64,000 nucleotides of DNA from a bacterium (GTDB taxonomy: Bacteria; Myxococcota_A; Polyangia; Nannocystales; Nannocystaceae): positions 186,001 through 250,000 of the forward strand of contig JANSYI010000004.1 in assembly GCA_024742475.1 (NCBI GenBank). Reading direction: 5' to 3'. Below, one piece after another: positions 1 through 9,479 of this stretch (positions are counted from its first letter, which is position 1; each line of letters starts with the position of its first letter). The notes beneath the pieces were generated by a model that did not search any database, had not been told where the DNA came from, and worked only from the letters and a program-made list of their open reading frames with translations. A program made the translations under genes and the position numbers.

Positions 1-2613
1 ATCAACGACATGGCCTGCGCCGCCGCGAGCGGCTGCGAAGGCTTCGGCTGCGGCTCCCCGTGCGACGACCCCGGCGAGCACGCATGGGACACGTGTGCGA
101 ACCCAGACAATCCCGATGAGGAGTGCGCATTCCTTGCCAACTCCACCGACGAGCTGGCCGAGGTGCTGACCGGCATCGTGACCGAAGCGCTCGATGTCGA
201 CCTGCCGTCTGGGCCCGGAACGACCGCCAACGAGTTCGGCGTGGGTGCGGGCGGTGTCGCGGGACAAGGGCAGGCCCTACAGACCACGCTCGAGGCACGG
301 ACGAACTGGCCCGGCTGGCGCGGGCATCTCGAGCGACGCCTCTGCGAGCACCGCGATGCCGACGGGGAGCTTCTGCCCCAATGCACGCTGCCGAGCCCCG
401 AATGGGAGCCCGAGGAGGTCGAGCACACCTTCGGACCCTGCCCGCAGTCGCACGAGTGGGACGCGGGCGAATGCCTGGCCGAAACGCAGTGGTCCGAGCG
501 GCGCGTGTTCACGACCAACAGCGCAGGCACGCTGATCCCGGTCATCACCGAGGACGGGATCGCGACGGGAGCCTTTCGCGCCGAGCTGCAGCTGCAGGGC
601 ATCATCTCCGGCGCAGATCAGCAGGCAAAAGCCGACGCGATCGCGGCGTTCATGCTCGGCCGCGACTGGCCCGAGGGGTGGAAGCTTCCTGGCCTCGCCT
701 CCTCGACACCCACCTTGGTGCGACGCGTGCCCCGGCTCGATACCCAGAACGTGCCCTCGGTTCCCATTCGCGATCCTCACTGTGGTGGACGACGCCTCGG
801 GAGCGCAGACGCGGGCTCCCTTCCGCAGTCGCTCGAGGACTTCGCGCGGACGTCGTGGGACACGGTCCTGCCCGAGGGCGGACAACACTACGAGTACCAA
901 GAAGCCGTCCTCATCGGTGACGACCTCGGGATGCTGCACGCGTTTCAGTACAACAGCGGCAACGAACTGTGGGGCTACGTCCCCAACGCGATGCTGCGCA
1001 ACGTCGCCGACCAGGCCGCTCGGGGCCCCGAGTCGGTGGGGCAGCCCGAAGCACTCGACGAGCACGACTACGGCATCTCGGCGACCGTGAACGCTGGCTT
1101 CGTCTACGACGACAGCGACCCCGACCCTGATGAGCACAGATGGCGGCAGCTCGCGGTCTTCGGCTTCGGTCCCGGGGGTTCGGACTACGTCGCCATCGAC
1201 GTCAGCCACATGTCGCCCGCGTCCCCCCGTGGGCCCCTCGAGGTGCTGTGGTCTACCGACGACGCCGGCCTCGAAGACGTCTACACGCCGCTGCTCGGCG
1301 AGACGTGGGCCCGACCCGCGCTCAGCTACCACGTACCCGCAGACGAGATGAGCCAAGAGCCCGACCCGTTCCTCGTGGTGGGCTCGGGCTACGGCAGTGG
1401 CGGCGAGCAGGGGCGCTCACTGCTGCGCATCGACGCCCTGTCCGGAGAGCTGCTCGAGCGGGTCGACGTCGGCCTGCCCAGCGCCGACACCTACGAGGCG
1501 GCGTTCGGGCTCGTCTCCGATGCTGCCGTGGGCACGCACTGCCTCAGCCGCTTCTGGGCCGAGGCTCAGGAGACGTACATCACCGACCCCTCGGGACGAC
1601 TCTTCCGGTGGGACCTGGGCCGGACCTCCGAGCACGAAGCCGACAGCGCGGGGCCTTGGGAGGGCACCGCCAGCCCGGTGGCGCAGTTTCACGCATGCGA
1701 GGGACCGGGGGCGAGCTGCTCGGTCAGCAGCAGCAACGCCGGGGAGCCGTTTGCCTTCGCGCCGGCCGTGTCTGCCAACGACCGCATCGACGACCAAGCC
1801 AACGCGGCCGGAGGCCTCCCCCCCGAAGGCGAAGACCAGTTCCTGGTGGCGTTGATCAGCGGCGCTCACAATGACAGCGCGACCAACCACCACGACGGAA
1901 CGAACACCTTCCACAGCAGCCTCTACCTGCTCGCCGACGACCACCGCGCCGAGCCGGGTCAGGGGTTCACCATCCCTGCCGGTGCGCCCAAGATGTCCAT
2001 CGCAGACATTGGAAGCGATCCGAACTACCTCCGCCTCGCTTTGAGCGACATCTCTCGGACGCGGCGCTTCACCCCTTACCCCGGCGCATCCGAGATCGAG
2101 GAGACTCGCAACTTCTCGCCCTCGACGCGGCCGTCTCGTGCGCCGCGCATCGTCATTCGCGGCGTGGTCGACAACGCTGGCGATGCGCCGCAGCCCGTGG
2201 ACGGGGTGGAGGTCGCCGAGATCACCTACTTCGTGCACGAGCCCCCGGTGGAGTCGTGTGACCCACGCTTCTACGACCCCGACACGCAGACCTGGCACGT
2301 CGACCAAGGCGCGACGTTCCGCATCACATTCGGGCTGACCGTCGACTCGGTGTCGGGGTTCAACTTCAGCGCCGGAGCGGCGGACGATGCAGTGGAGTTC
2401 GACGACCCAGGCTTCGAGCGCGGGCTGCACCTGGTCGGGGTCGAGCAGGACCGCGGCAGGGGGTGCGAAGACGGCAACTGCGGCCCACAGCCGACCGCCG
2501 AGCCGATGGTGGCCTGCGACAACAACCAGGACGCGCCCCCGAGCGTCGGCGACTCGTACGCAGTCCCGCTCTCGTCGCGCAAGCTGCAGGCGTTCACGCC
2601 CGTCGAGGGGTGA
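1..2613 (+). CDS. PilY1/PilC-like type IV pilus tip protein, 5' truncated
   Basis: The reading frame is open at the window edge, so the N-terminus is missing; about 870 residues are visible. The middle and C-terminal parts resemble the beta-propeller domain of PilY1/Neisseria PilC: a segment reading GDDLGMLHAFQ and GNELWGYVP, followed by a stretch reading AVFGFGPGGSDYVAIDVS, the counterpart of the family's 'GlGxGGxxyyAlDVs' strand. The first residues (around CAFLANSTDELAEVLTGI) look like the end of an upstream vWA-type domain, the usual PilY1 layout. PilY1 proteins sit at the tip of type IV pili and affect adhesion and retraction; myxobacteria use such pili for social motility. Minor pilin genes normally lie upstream and would be outside the window. 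Family call is fairly sure; function is inferred from the family. Confidence 0.72.
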   Translation: MNDMACAAASGCEGFGCGSPCDDPGEHAWDTCANPDNPDEECAFLANSTDELAEVLTGIVTEALDVDLPSGPGTTANEFGVGAGGVAGQGQALQTTLEARTNWPGWRGHLERRLCEHRDADGELLPQCTLPSPEWEPEEVEHTFGPCPQSHEWDAGECLAETQWSERRVFTTNSAGTLIPVITEDGIATGAFRAELQLQGIISGADQQAKADAIAAFMLGRDWPEGWKLPGLASSTPTLVRRVPRLDTQNVPSVPIRDPHCGGRRLGSADAGSLPQSLEDFARTSWDTVLPEGGQHYEYQEAVLIGDDLGMLHAFQYNSGNELWGYVPNAMLRNVADQAARGPESVGQPEALDEHDYGISATVNAGFVYDDSDPDPDEHRWRQLAVFGFGPGGSDYVAIDVSHMSPASPRGPLEVLWSTDDAGLEDVYTPLLGETWARPALSYHVPADEMSQEPDPFLVVGSGYGSGGEQGRSLLRIDALSGELLERVDVGLPSADTYEAAFGLVSDAAVGTHCLSRFWAEAQETYITDPSGRLFRWDLGRTSEHEADSAGPWEGTASPVAQFHACEGPGASCSVSSSNAGEPFAFAPAVSANDRIDDQANAAGGLPPEGEDQFLVALISGAHNDSATNHHDGTNTFHSSLYLLADDHRAEPGQGFTIPAGAPKMSIADIGSDPNYLRLALSDISRTRRFTPYPGASEIEETRNFSPSTRPSRAPRIVIRGVVDNAGDAPQPVDGVEVAEITYFVHEPPVESCDPRFYDPDTQTWHVDQGATFRITFGLTVDSVSGFNFSAGAADDAVEFDDPGFERGLHLVGVEQDRGRGCEDGNCGPQPTAEPMVACDNNQDAPPSVGDSYAVPLSSRKLQAFTPVEG

Positions 2614-2676
2614 GGGCCGTCGAATCAGACTTGCGTCCCGAGATGTTGCGGGTATCCTCACGCGCAAAGGCGACGT

Positions 2677-3153
2677 ATGGGCGATTCCTCACAAGACAAT
2701 CAAGCCAATCTGCTCGGATCCCTCCGCTGGGTCCACGAATCCGTCGCCCACTGGGACGCTGACAAGGCGCGCATCGTCGGCGGCGCTGCCGCCGGTTCGC
2801 TGCCCGAGGGAATCGCCGACCACGCAGAGGGAGACCTGCTGCCCGACGACTGGTGGCGAGTCGAGCACGAGGGTCGGTGTGTCGGCTACGGCCGCATGGA
2901 CGTGACGTGGGGCGACGCGGAGATCCTCCTCGTCGTCGAACCCGACGCCCAGCACCGCGGCGTAGGGTCGTTCATTCTCGAGCAACTCGAGCACGAGGCC
3001 CGCGCGCGCGGGTTGAACTATCTGTACAACCAGGTCCAGCCCGGCCACCCCGCGCACGAGGAGATCACCGGCTGGCTTCGCAACCGCGCGTTCTCGCGGA
3101 CCGAAGACGGCAAGCTGGCGCGCGCGGTCGTGGCCAGCGCTCGCACGGCCTGA
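2677..3153 (+). CDS. GNAT-family N-acetyltransferase
   Basis: A protein of 158 residues with a recognisable GNAT acetyl-CoA pyrophosphate-binding motif at residues 88-100 (VEPDAQHRGVG, with Q92, G95 and G97 in the Q/R-x-x-G-x-G/A positions), preceded by the beta4 strand AEILLVV and followed by the helix SFILEQLEHEARARG. A later segment (GWLRNRAFSRTEDG) fits the C-terminal strand-turn region. The substrate cannot be told from sequence. The ATG at 2677 is preceded by a weak purine stretch. The gene ends 2 bp before the end of the convergent S9 peptidase gene, so their transcripts probably overlap. Confidence 0.75.
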   Translation: MGDSSQDNQANLLGSLRWVHESVAHWDADKARIVGGAAAGSLPEGIADHAEGDLLPDDWWRVEHEGRCVGYGRMDVTWGDAEILLVVEPDAQHRGVGSFILEQLEHEARARGLNYLYNQVQPGHPAHEEITGWLRNRAFSRTEDGKLARAVVASARTA

Positions 3154-3155
3154 CC

Positions 3156-5684
3156 TCAGCCCGCCGGCGCGACGCCCGAGGGCCCCGGCTTCGCGTTCTT
3201 GACGTGCGTGTCGAACCAGCGGAACGACTCCGCCAGCACGTGCAGCACCGACTCCCTCGCCACGTAGCCGTGGCTCTCGTGCGGCAGCATCACGAGGCGG
3301 GCAGTGCCTCCGTTGCCCTTGAGCGCGTGAAAGAGGCGCTTGGACTGCAGCGGGTAGGTTCCGCTGTTCGCGTCGTCCTCGCCGTGCACCAACAAGATCG
3401 GCTCGTCGAGCTCGTCCGCCGCGAACAGCGGTGAGACGTTCATGTAGGCCTGCGGAGCCTCCCACAGCGTTCGACGCTCGCTCTGAAAGCCGAACGGGGT
3501 GAGCGTTCGGTTGTAGGCGCCCGAGCGCGCGATGCCGGCACGAAACAGGTCGCTGTGTGCCAGCAGGTTGGCCGTCATGAACGCGCCATAGCTGTGACCG
3601 GCCACCCCGACGCGCTGAGGGTCGGCCACGCCGAGCTCGACGACCGCGTCGATTGCCGCCGCGGCCGAGTCGACGATCTGCGGCAGGAACGAGTCGTTCA
3701 TCGTCTCGGGGTCGCCGACGATCGGCATCGCCGCCCCGTCGAGGACCGCGTAGCCCTGGGTGAGGAACATCAGCGGCGAAGTGCCGCGAAGCCGGGTGAA
3801 GCGGTTGTCCGAGGCACGCACCTGCCCGGCGGTGTCCTTGTCGTTGAACTCGATCGGGTACGCCCAGACCACCAGCGGCAGGCGCTCGCCCTCCTCGTAG
3901 CCGGGTGGGAGGTAGAGCGTACCGGAGAGCTCCACGCCATCCTTGCGCGTGTACTTGAGGATGCGCTTTTCGATGCCGGTCAGCTGAGGATGCGGGTCCG
4001 CGAACGTCGTCAGCGGGCGGCGGTCCCCGGCGGAGTCTTGTGCGTACAGGTTTGCAGGCTCGGCCTTCGACTCCCGCCACACGAGCATGTCCCCCGAGGC
4101 GGCGTAGTCGACGAAGGAGGCGAACTCGTCGTCCCCGGACTCGAAGATGCGCTCGGTCGACCCGTCTTGCAGGGACATCCGCTGCAGGAACGGCCGGTAC
4201 CCCTTGGGCGTCGCGCCGCTCCCCGCCAGCGCGATCGCCCCGTCCTCGACGGGGATGACGTACGTGCCATCGGACCTGAGCTCGTACACGGGCCGGCCCG
4301 GGTCGCCGTAGGCGTCACGCACGGAGCGATCGATGAGGACGCGCTCCTCCTTCTGGTCATGGAGGACCGTCTTGGTCCACCGACGGTCGCGGTCGTAGTC
4401 GGTCACGAGGAACTGGCCGGGCGTCTCGGTCCACGCAATCCGCGTCAGGCGATGCTGGACCTTGACCAGCATCTTCGGTACGTCGGCGAAGGGCGCGGCG
4501 TGCAGCATCACCCTGTCGCGGTACAGGACTTCCTTCTTCGGGTCGCCCTCGTCCAGCGCTTCGGTCCACACGAGCGTGTCGGGCTGCTGCGGATGCCACT
4601 GCACGCGGCGAGGTCCCTGGCGCACGCCACCGATGGGAATCTCCTCGGCCAGCGGGAGGTCGGCGACCGTGCGCACGACCTTCGCCCGTCGGTCCCAGAC
4701 CTCGACGCGCAGCCCGAAGCGATAGTAGGGCACCGCGTAGGAGAACGGCCGACGGATCTGCTCGACGAGCAGGTACTCGCCGCCGGGGGCCGGGTCGACC
4801 GAGAGCACCATGCTCGGCGCCCCCACAGGGCGCGCGGGCCCCTCCGTCTCGAGGTCGAGCTCGAGCAGCTGCACCGTGGCGAGATGCTCGAACAGCGCCT
4901 CGTCATAGGGGTTTTGCAGGAGGTCTTGATAGGTGCGGTTGGTGGCCTTTTCACCGGTCGTGTCCGAGACCGAGGGCCCGACGGGCCGACGAGGCCGCCG
5001 CGGCGCAGCAGGCGTGTCCGGCGGCACGGTCATCAGCAGCAGGCCGTTGCCCCCAGGCAGCCACGCGAAGCCTTGTGTGAGCACGTCGTTGACGCGGTCC
5101 GGTGCCGCCTCCTTGGCCGTACCCGTCGCCACGTCGACGACCCACAGCCGCAGGCCGTCGTCCTGCCACCGCGTGAACGCGATCCGCGTGCCGTCAGGAG
5201 ACCAGCGCGGCGGCCCCATACGGATTCCCTCGGGCAGGGAGACGGCGGTCTTCTTTCCGCTCGCGATGTCGACCAGGTCGAGCGACTCGTACATCCTCGT
5301 GCGCCGCTCGGCGAACCGCTCGGCGTCGATGCGCAGGCCGGCGAGGCGTTCGAAGGGCGCGGCGACGTCTTCGATGCTGGGCAGCGCGTCGTAGTGCGCG
5401 AGCAAGACCCGGTCCCCGGTCGGGCTCACGGTCACCGAGGGCGTCGAGGGTGCGTCGACGATGTCGACCACGTCCGCGGGCGGCTCCTCGTACGTCGAGG
5501 GGATCTCGATCGGTGCAGCGTCGGGGGCCCGCTCGGCGGTCTCGCTCGGCGCGGGGCCGGGCTGGGGTTCGGCGGGGCCACGAGCCGCGGAGGGCTCGGG
5601 CTCCGCGTCCGCGCCTCGGGCACAACCAACGGACAGCGAGCAGAGGAGACACAGCCAACGAGCGACGGCGGGGCGCACGAGCAT
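3156..5684 (-). CDS. S9 (prolyl oligopeptidase) family peptidase, lipoprotein
   Basis: Secreted serine peptidase of 842 residues. I placed the start at 5684 because the protein then opens with a lipoprotein signal (MLVRPAVARWLCLLCSLSVGC); a start further upstream would run into purL. The N-terminal two thirds hold WSPDG-type beta-propeller repeats. The C-terminal alpha/beta-hydrolase domain shows GHSYGAF (Ser698), HGEDD (Asp771) and ESHG (His805), the full catalytic triad. Segments such as NRTYQDLLQNPYDE recall the chloroplast glutamyl-endopeptidase-like branch of S9, so cleavage after acidic residues is possible, but this is inference. The gene starts 10 bp after the purL stop on the same strand and may be cotranscribed with it. 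Confidence 0.85.
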   Translation of the reverse strand: MLVRPAVARWLCLLCSLSVGCARGADAEPEPSAARGPAEPQPGPAPSETAERAPDAAPIEIPSTYEEPPADVVDIVDAPSTPSVTVSPTGDRVLLAHYDALPSIEDVAAPFERLAGLRIDAERFAERRTRMYESLDLVDIASGKKTAVSLPEGIRMGPPRWSPDGTRIAFTRWQDDGLRLWVVDVATGTAKEAAPDRVNDVLTQGFAWLPGGNGLLLMTVPPDTPAAPRRPRRPVGPSVSDTTGEKATNRTYQDLLQNPYDEALFEHLATVQLLELDLETEGPARPVGAPSMVLSVDPAPGGEYLLVEQIRRPFSYAVPYYRFGLRVEVWDRRAKVVRTVADLPLAEEIPIGGVRQGPRRVQWHPQQPDTLVWTEALDEGDPKKEVLYRDRVMLHAAPFADVPKMLVKVQHRLTRIAWTETPGQFLVTDYDRDRRWTKTVLHDQKEERVLIDRSVRDAYGDPGRPVYELRSDGTYVIPVEDGAIALAGSGATPKGYRPFLQRMSLQDGSTERIFESGDDEFASFVDYAASGDMLVWRESKAEPANLYAQDSAGDRRPLTTFADPHPQLTGIEKRILKYTRKDGVELSGTLYLPPGYEEGERLPLVVWAYPIEFNDKDTAGQVRASDNRFTRLRGTSPLMFLTQGYAVLDGAAMPIVGDPETMNDSFLPQIVDSAAAAIDAVVELGVADPQRVGVAGHSYGAFMTANLLAHSDLFRAGIARSGAYNRTLTPFGFQSERRTLWEAPQAYMNVSPLFAADELDEPILLVHGEDDANSGTYPLQSKRLFHALKGNGGTARLVMLPHESHGYVARESVLHVLAESFRWFDTHVKNAKPGPSGVAPAG

Positions 5685-5694
5685 GCGCCGGAGT

Positions 5695-8652
5695 CTACCC
5701 CTCGCCGTGGCCAACGTAGCGCGCGCGGAGGGCCGCAACCGGGCGTTCGAGCACTCGTCTCGTACCGTGCATCACCGTCACGGCGGCACCGGGGCCTCGA
5801 GCGCCGACCGAGCCGAGGCGCAGCAGGCCGTGCGGTCCGAGGGCGCGCTCCACCGCTGCCGCGTCGTCGGCCGCCGTGGTGAAGAGAATGCGGCCGGTGG
5901 ACTCGGAGAACAGCCAGCCGTAGGCCCCCAGCGACGGAAGGCTCGGCAGTGCGATCGACAGCCCACGGTCGCTCGAGAGCGCCGCTCTGGCCAGCGCCAT
6001 GCCAAGGCCGCCGCGACCGAGCGCGTCCGCGCTACGAACGAGGCCGGCGTCGCGAACCTCGGCGAATGCGGCGTAGGTCTGGGCGTAGGCCATGACGTCG
6101 GATGTCGGCACCGCGCCGCTGAACCGCCCTCCCATGCGCTCGGCGGCGCTACCACCGAGGTCGGCGTGCGTCATTCCGAGCAGCCACACCACGTCGCCCT
6201 CCCCGCGAGGCTGCAGCGTCAAGACGGCGGACACATCGGCCATCTGCCCCATCACGCTGACGAGCAGCGTGGGAGGGATGGAGATCTTGACGCCGTCGAG
6301 GACCGCATCGTTCTTCATCGAGTCCTTGCCGCTGATCAGCGGCACGCCGTACGCCTCGCACGCGGTCCGCAGACCCCGACAGCACAGCACCAGCTGCGCG
6401 AGCTTGTGCTCACCATCGGGCGTCTTCTCCGAGCGGATCGGATCGGGCCAGCAGAAGTTGTCCAGCGCCGCCATGCGATCGAGCCGCGCGCCCGCACACA
6501 GCACCCGCCGGACCCCTTCGTCGACGCAGGCCTTCGCCATCGCGTCGGCGTCGTCGGCCGCGAAGAACGGCGCGATGCCCTCGCCGAGCACCACCCCTTC
6601 GGACCGGCCGTGGCGGGCTCGCATGACGGTGGCGGTCGAGGGCACGTCGCGATGCACCCCGATCCACGGCTTGACGACCGAGAGGCCCTTGACCTCGTGG
6701 TCGTAGCCGCGCGCGATGTCGACGGTGCAGCGGAACTCGTGGGAGGCGAGCAGTTCCTCGAGCCGCTCGCCGACCGCGCCTTCGTCTTGCCACCCCTCGG
6801 GCAGCCCGTCGACCTCGACCGCGAGGTCGTCGAGTTCGGCGCGAAGCACCGGCTTGGGCCAGCCCTCGTGGAGGAACTCGAGCGAGAGGTCGACGACGGA
6901 GGTCTCACCGTACGTCACCTCGAAGCGGCCCGAGTCCGTGAAGACGCCCAGGACGCTCGCTTCGACCTCACGCCGCCGCGCGAGCGCCAAGAACGACTCG
7001 ACGTGCTCGGGCGGCACGGCCACCGACATCCGCTCCTGGGCCTCGGAGATCAGGATCTCCCACGGCGCTAGGCCGGGATACTTCAGGGGCGCGCGCGCGA
7101 GGTCGATGCGTGCGCCCCCGGTGAACTCGGCCATCTCTCCGATCGAGCTCGACAGCCCCCCTGCCCCGTTGTCGGTCATGCCCGAGAGCAAGCCGGCGTC
7201 GCGTGCTTCGGCCAGCATGTCGAACATCATCTTTTGCGTGATCGGGTCGCCGATCTGCACCGCCTGCACGGGCGCATTCTCATCGAGCTCGGCAGAGCTG
7301 AAGGTCGCGCCGTGAATCCCGTCCTTGCCGATGCGGCCGCCGAGCATCACGATCGAGTGACCGACCTCGACGGGCTTTTCGTGCGTGGGGACCCCGGCGC
7401 ACTCGACCGGCATCAGCGCCGCGGTCCCGCAGTAGACCAAAGGCTTGCCCAGGTAGCGGTCGTCGAAGAGCTCGAAGCCGCGGCTGTAGGGCACCCCAGA
7501 CTGGTTGCCGCCATCGATGACGCCGCGATGCACACCGTCGCGTATCCGGCGAGGGTGCATCAAACCGCTGGGGATCGGGGCGTCGTAGTCGGGGCGCGCG
7601 AAGCAGTACCCCCAAACGTTGGTCAGCAGGTCGGCGCCGCGACCGGTGCCGAAGGAGTCACGGTTGACCCCGACGATGCCCGTCATGGCGCCACCGTAGG
7701 GGTCGAGCGCCGAGGGAGAGTTGTGGGTCTCGACCTTGTAGACGAGGTGGTCCGACTCGGTGAACCGCACCACGCCGGCGTTGTCGTGAAAGACGGAGAC
7801 GAGGAAGGGGCCGTCGGCTTCGTCGATGCCGCTTTCTTGGCGCGTCTTTGCGATCGCCTCGGTCGCGCCGCGGATGTAGCGACGGAACAGGCCGCGCTCG
7901 ATGCGAGAGACGGTGCCGTCCTCCTCCACGAAGTCGATCGGTGCAGCGAAGATCTTGTGCTTGCAGTGCTCGCTCCACGTCTGCGCGAGGCACTCGAGCT
8001 CCGCGTCGGTGGGGTCGCGGCCGAGCTCGCGGAAGTGGGCGGCGATCGTCTGCATCTCGGCGAGCGTCAGGGCGAGCATCCCGTCCTTGGAGATCGCTTG
8101 CAGGGTGTGGTCGTCGGCCTCTCGCAAGGCGACGGTGCCCACGACCGGCGGGGCGTCGCTGCCCGCCTGCGGCACGCCGAGGTCGAGCGTCCTGGGCTCC
8201 GAAGACACCGTGGCCGTCTCGATGACCGGGTTGCACAGGACCTTGGGCGCCGCGGTCTGCAGGACCGAGCGCTCGACCCCCCAAAACAGGTACAGGGTCG
8301 AGGCGTACGCGCGACCGGGCAGCGAGCGCCCCACGCAGTCTTCGGCGGCACGCTTCACGCTCGCGCCGACGGTGTCGGTCACGCCGGGCTTGAACGCCAC
8401 GGTGACCCAGACGTCGGCTCCCTCGTCCTCGAGCAGCCCCAGCGACGCCTCTTCGCTGACCGGATCTGCGAGGGCGGCACAGACGCGCCGGGCCTCATCG
8501 TCGGACAGGCCCAGATCGAGATGGTAGATGCGCCGGGTGCTCACGCGCGGCGCGTCGACGCCCAGCCACGCACGAAGCCGCGCTCGGGTTTGGGCTCCCA
8601 AGGCATCGCCGGCGCGTGCGGACGACCGAATCTCGACCCGATGAACGGTCAC
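5695..8652 (-). CDS. purL: phosphoribosylformylglycinamidine synthase, PurS-PurL type
   Basis: Catalyses the ATP-dependent amidation of FGAR to FGAM in purine synthesis. GTG start at 8652, with a GAGG Shine-Dalgarno 8 nt upstream and an N-terminus (MTVHRVEIRSS) like other PurL proteins. The chain has 985 residues: a PurS-like N-terminal region of about 200 residues, then two AIR-synthase-type halves. Diagnostic motifs include WSEHCKHK, ETHNSPSALDPYGGAMTG and ISGKDSMKND. It is longer than small PurL (about 740) and shorter than the E. coli enzyme (about 1,295) because no C-terminal glutaminase domain is present. Ammonia must therefore come from a separate PurQ, not in this window. It is divergent from a winged-helix gene across an inverted-repeat-rich gap. 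Confidence 0.95.
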   Translation of the reverse strand: MTVHRVEIRSSARAGDALGAQTRARLRAWLGVDAPRVSTRRIYHLDLGLSDDEARRVCAALADPVSEEASLGLLEDEGADVWVTVAFKPGVTDTVGASVKRAAEDCVGRSLPGRAYASTLYLFWGVERSVLQTAAPKVLCNPVIETATVSSEPRTLDLGVPQAGSDAPPVVGTVALREADDHTLQAISKDGMLALTLAEMQTIAAHFRELGRDPTDAELECLAQTWSEHCKHKIFAAPIDFVEEDGTVSRIERGLFRRYIRGATEAIAKTRQESGIDEADGPFLVSVFHDNAGVVRFTESDHLVYKVETHNSPSALDPYGGAMTGIVGVNRDSFGTGRGADLLTNVWGYCFARPDYDAPIPSGLMHPRRIRDGVHRGVIDGGNQSGVPYSRGFELFDDRYLGKPLVYCGTAALMPVECAGVPTHEKPVEVGHSIVMLGGRIGKDGIHGATFSSAELDENAPVQAVQIGDPITQKMMFDMLAEARDAGLLSGMTDNGAGGLSSSIGEMAEFTGGARIDLARAPLKYPGLAPWEILISEAQERMSVAVPPEHVESFLALARRREVEASVLGVFTDSGRFEVTYGETSVVDLSLEFLHEGWPKPVLRAELDDLAVEVDGLPEGWQDEGAVGERLEELLASHEFRCTVDIARGYDHEVKGLSVVKPWIGVHRDVPSTATVMRARHGRSEGVVLGEGIAPFFAADDADAMAKACVDEGVRRVLCAGARLDRMAALDNFCWPDPIRSEKTPDGEHKLAQLVLCCRGLRTACEAYGVPLISGKDSMKNDAVLDGVKISIPPTLLVSVMGQMADVSAVLTLQPRGEGDVVWLLGMTHADLGGSAAERMGGRFSGAVPTSDVMAYAQTYAAFAEVRDAGLVRSADALGRGGLGMALARAALSSDRGLSIALPSLPSLGAYGWLFSESTGRILFTTAADDAAAVERALGPHGLLRLGSVGARGPGAAVTVMHGTRRVLERPVAALRARYVGHGEG

Positions 8653-8679
8653 GCACCGTTCCTCGCCCCGTCCGAGATC

Positions 8680-8714
8680 GCTGTCAAGCCCCGGGGGCGC
8701 ACTGGCTTGACAGC
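8680..8714. promoter_or_regulatory. 11-bp perfect inverted repeat upstream of purL
   Basis: GCTGTCAAGCC (8680-8690) and GGCTTGACAGC (8704-8714) are perfect reverse complements separated by 13 bp. The site lies 28 bp upstream of the purL GTG, in the gap shared with the divergent winged-helix gene. Each arm contains a TTGACA hexamer (a -35-like sequence) on opposite strands. No convincing -10 element follows either one. It could be an operator, overlapping divergent promoter elements, or a transcript hairpin. The sequence is certain; the role is inferred. Confidence 0.5.
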
Positions 8715-8814
8715 CGCTGAGGGTCAACGCACCATGCTTGCGCGCAGGGCCCGTGGAGGCGGGTTCTGACCGCGCTGAAAACGTCAGATGGAAGGGCCCA
8801 GAGGTTGGGCTCTC

Positions 8815-8830
8815 GACACGCGAGCGTGTC
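8815..8830. promoter_or_regulatory. inverted repeat upstream of winged-helix gene
   Basis: GACACGC-GA-GCGTGTC forms two perfect 7-bp arms, about 53 bp before the ATG of the winged-helix gene. A second repeat, CGTCGT-N6-ACGACG, follows at 8832-8849. The positions suit operator sites for an autoregulated DNA-binding protein; no binding evidence is available. Confidence 0.35.
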
Positions 8831-8882
8831 TCGTCGTCCGCGTACGACGGTTTGAACGAACGAAGACCTCGAGACGCCAACG

Positions 8883-9479
8883 ATGGGTCGATCCACTGCA
8901 ACCAACACAGCAGATGCAGAAGCGTCCCCGGACGCTCTGGACGAGTTTCCGGACGAGGCGCCTGCGGCGGACGAAGCCGACGACGCCTGGGCCGAGTCTC
9001 TGCGCGATGTGCTCCGCCAAGTGATCGCCTCGCTGCCAGACCACGCCACCCTCGGCGAGCTGGTCGACGCGACCAAGGGCAACCCCGCGATCGCCCCCGT
9101 CCTCGACCTCTTCACCGTCCGAGACCTCATCGAGACGGCGAAGAAGAAGCCCAAGGCGCCCAAATCCAGGGCCAAGGGCAAGTCCGGGTCCGCGTCGGGC
9201 AGCGACGCCGGCCCCGACCTCGACGCGGGCCCCAAGATCATTCGGCGCCGTGCTGACGTCCCCGACGGCGACCTCCGCGTGCTGCGTGCGCTCGCGTCTC
9301 AGGGCCCCCTCAAGGAGTCCGACCTGGTCTCCGCGACCGAGCTGACCTCGGAGCAGCTGCGCATCATCGTCCGGCACCTGCGGACCAAGGGCTACATCCA
9401 CATCGAGGGCAGCGGCGCCAAGCGACGCGTCAAGATCACCCGCAACGGCGGCGGGTTTCTGCGGCGCTCGGGAGGGTGA
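8883..9479 (+). CDS. winged-helix DNA-binding domain protein
   Basis: A protein of 198 residues with an acidic N-terminus, a short helical segment (residues about 40-85), a Lys/Ser/Gly-rich linker (residues about 87-120) and a C-terminal domain that reads as a winged helix: helix DLRVLRALASQG, helix KESDLVSATEL, recognition helix TSEQLRIIVRHLRTKG, then a wing with the strand pair YIHIEGSGAKRRVKIT. No effector domain was recognised. It is transcribed divergently from purL with inverted repeats in between, so regulating purL or itself is a reasonable guess. It could also be a structural chromatin-type protein, since the linker is Lys-rich. Confidence 0.6.
   Translation: MGRSTATNTADAEASPDALDEFPDEAPAADEADDAWAESLRDVLRQVIASLPDHATLGELVDATKGNPAIAPVLDLFTVRDLIETAKKKPKAPKSRAKGKSGSASGSDAGPDLDAGPKIIRRRADVPDGDLRVLRALASQGPLKESDLVSATELTSEQLRIIVRHLRTKGYIHIEGSGAKRRVKITRNGGGFLRRSGG

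Noticed and set aside
3555..5882. 775-codon plus-strand frame opposite the S9 peptidase
   Set aside because: Antisense to a gene with a full catalytic triad and signal peptide.
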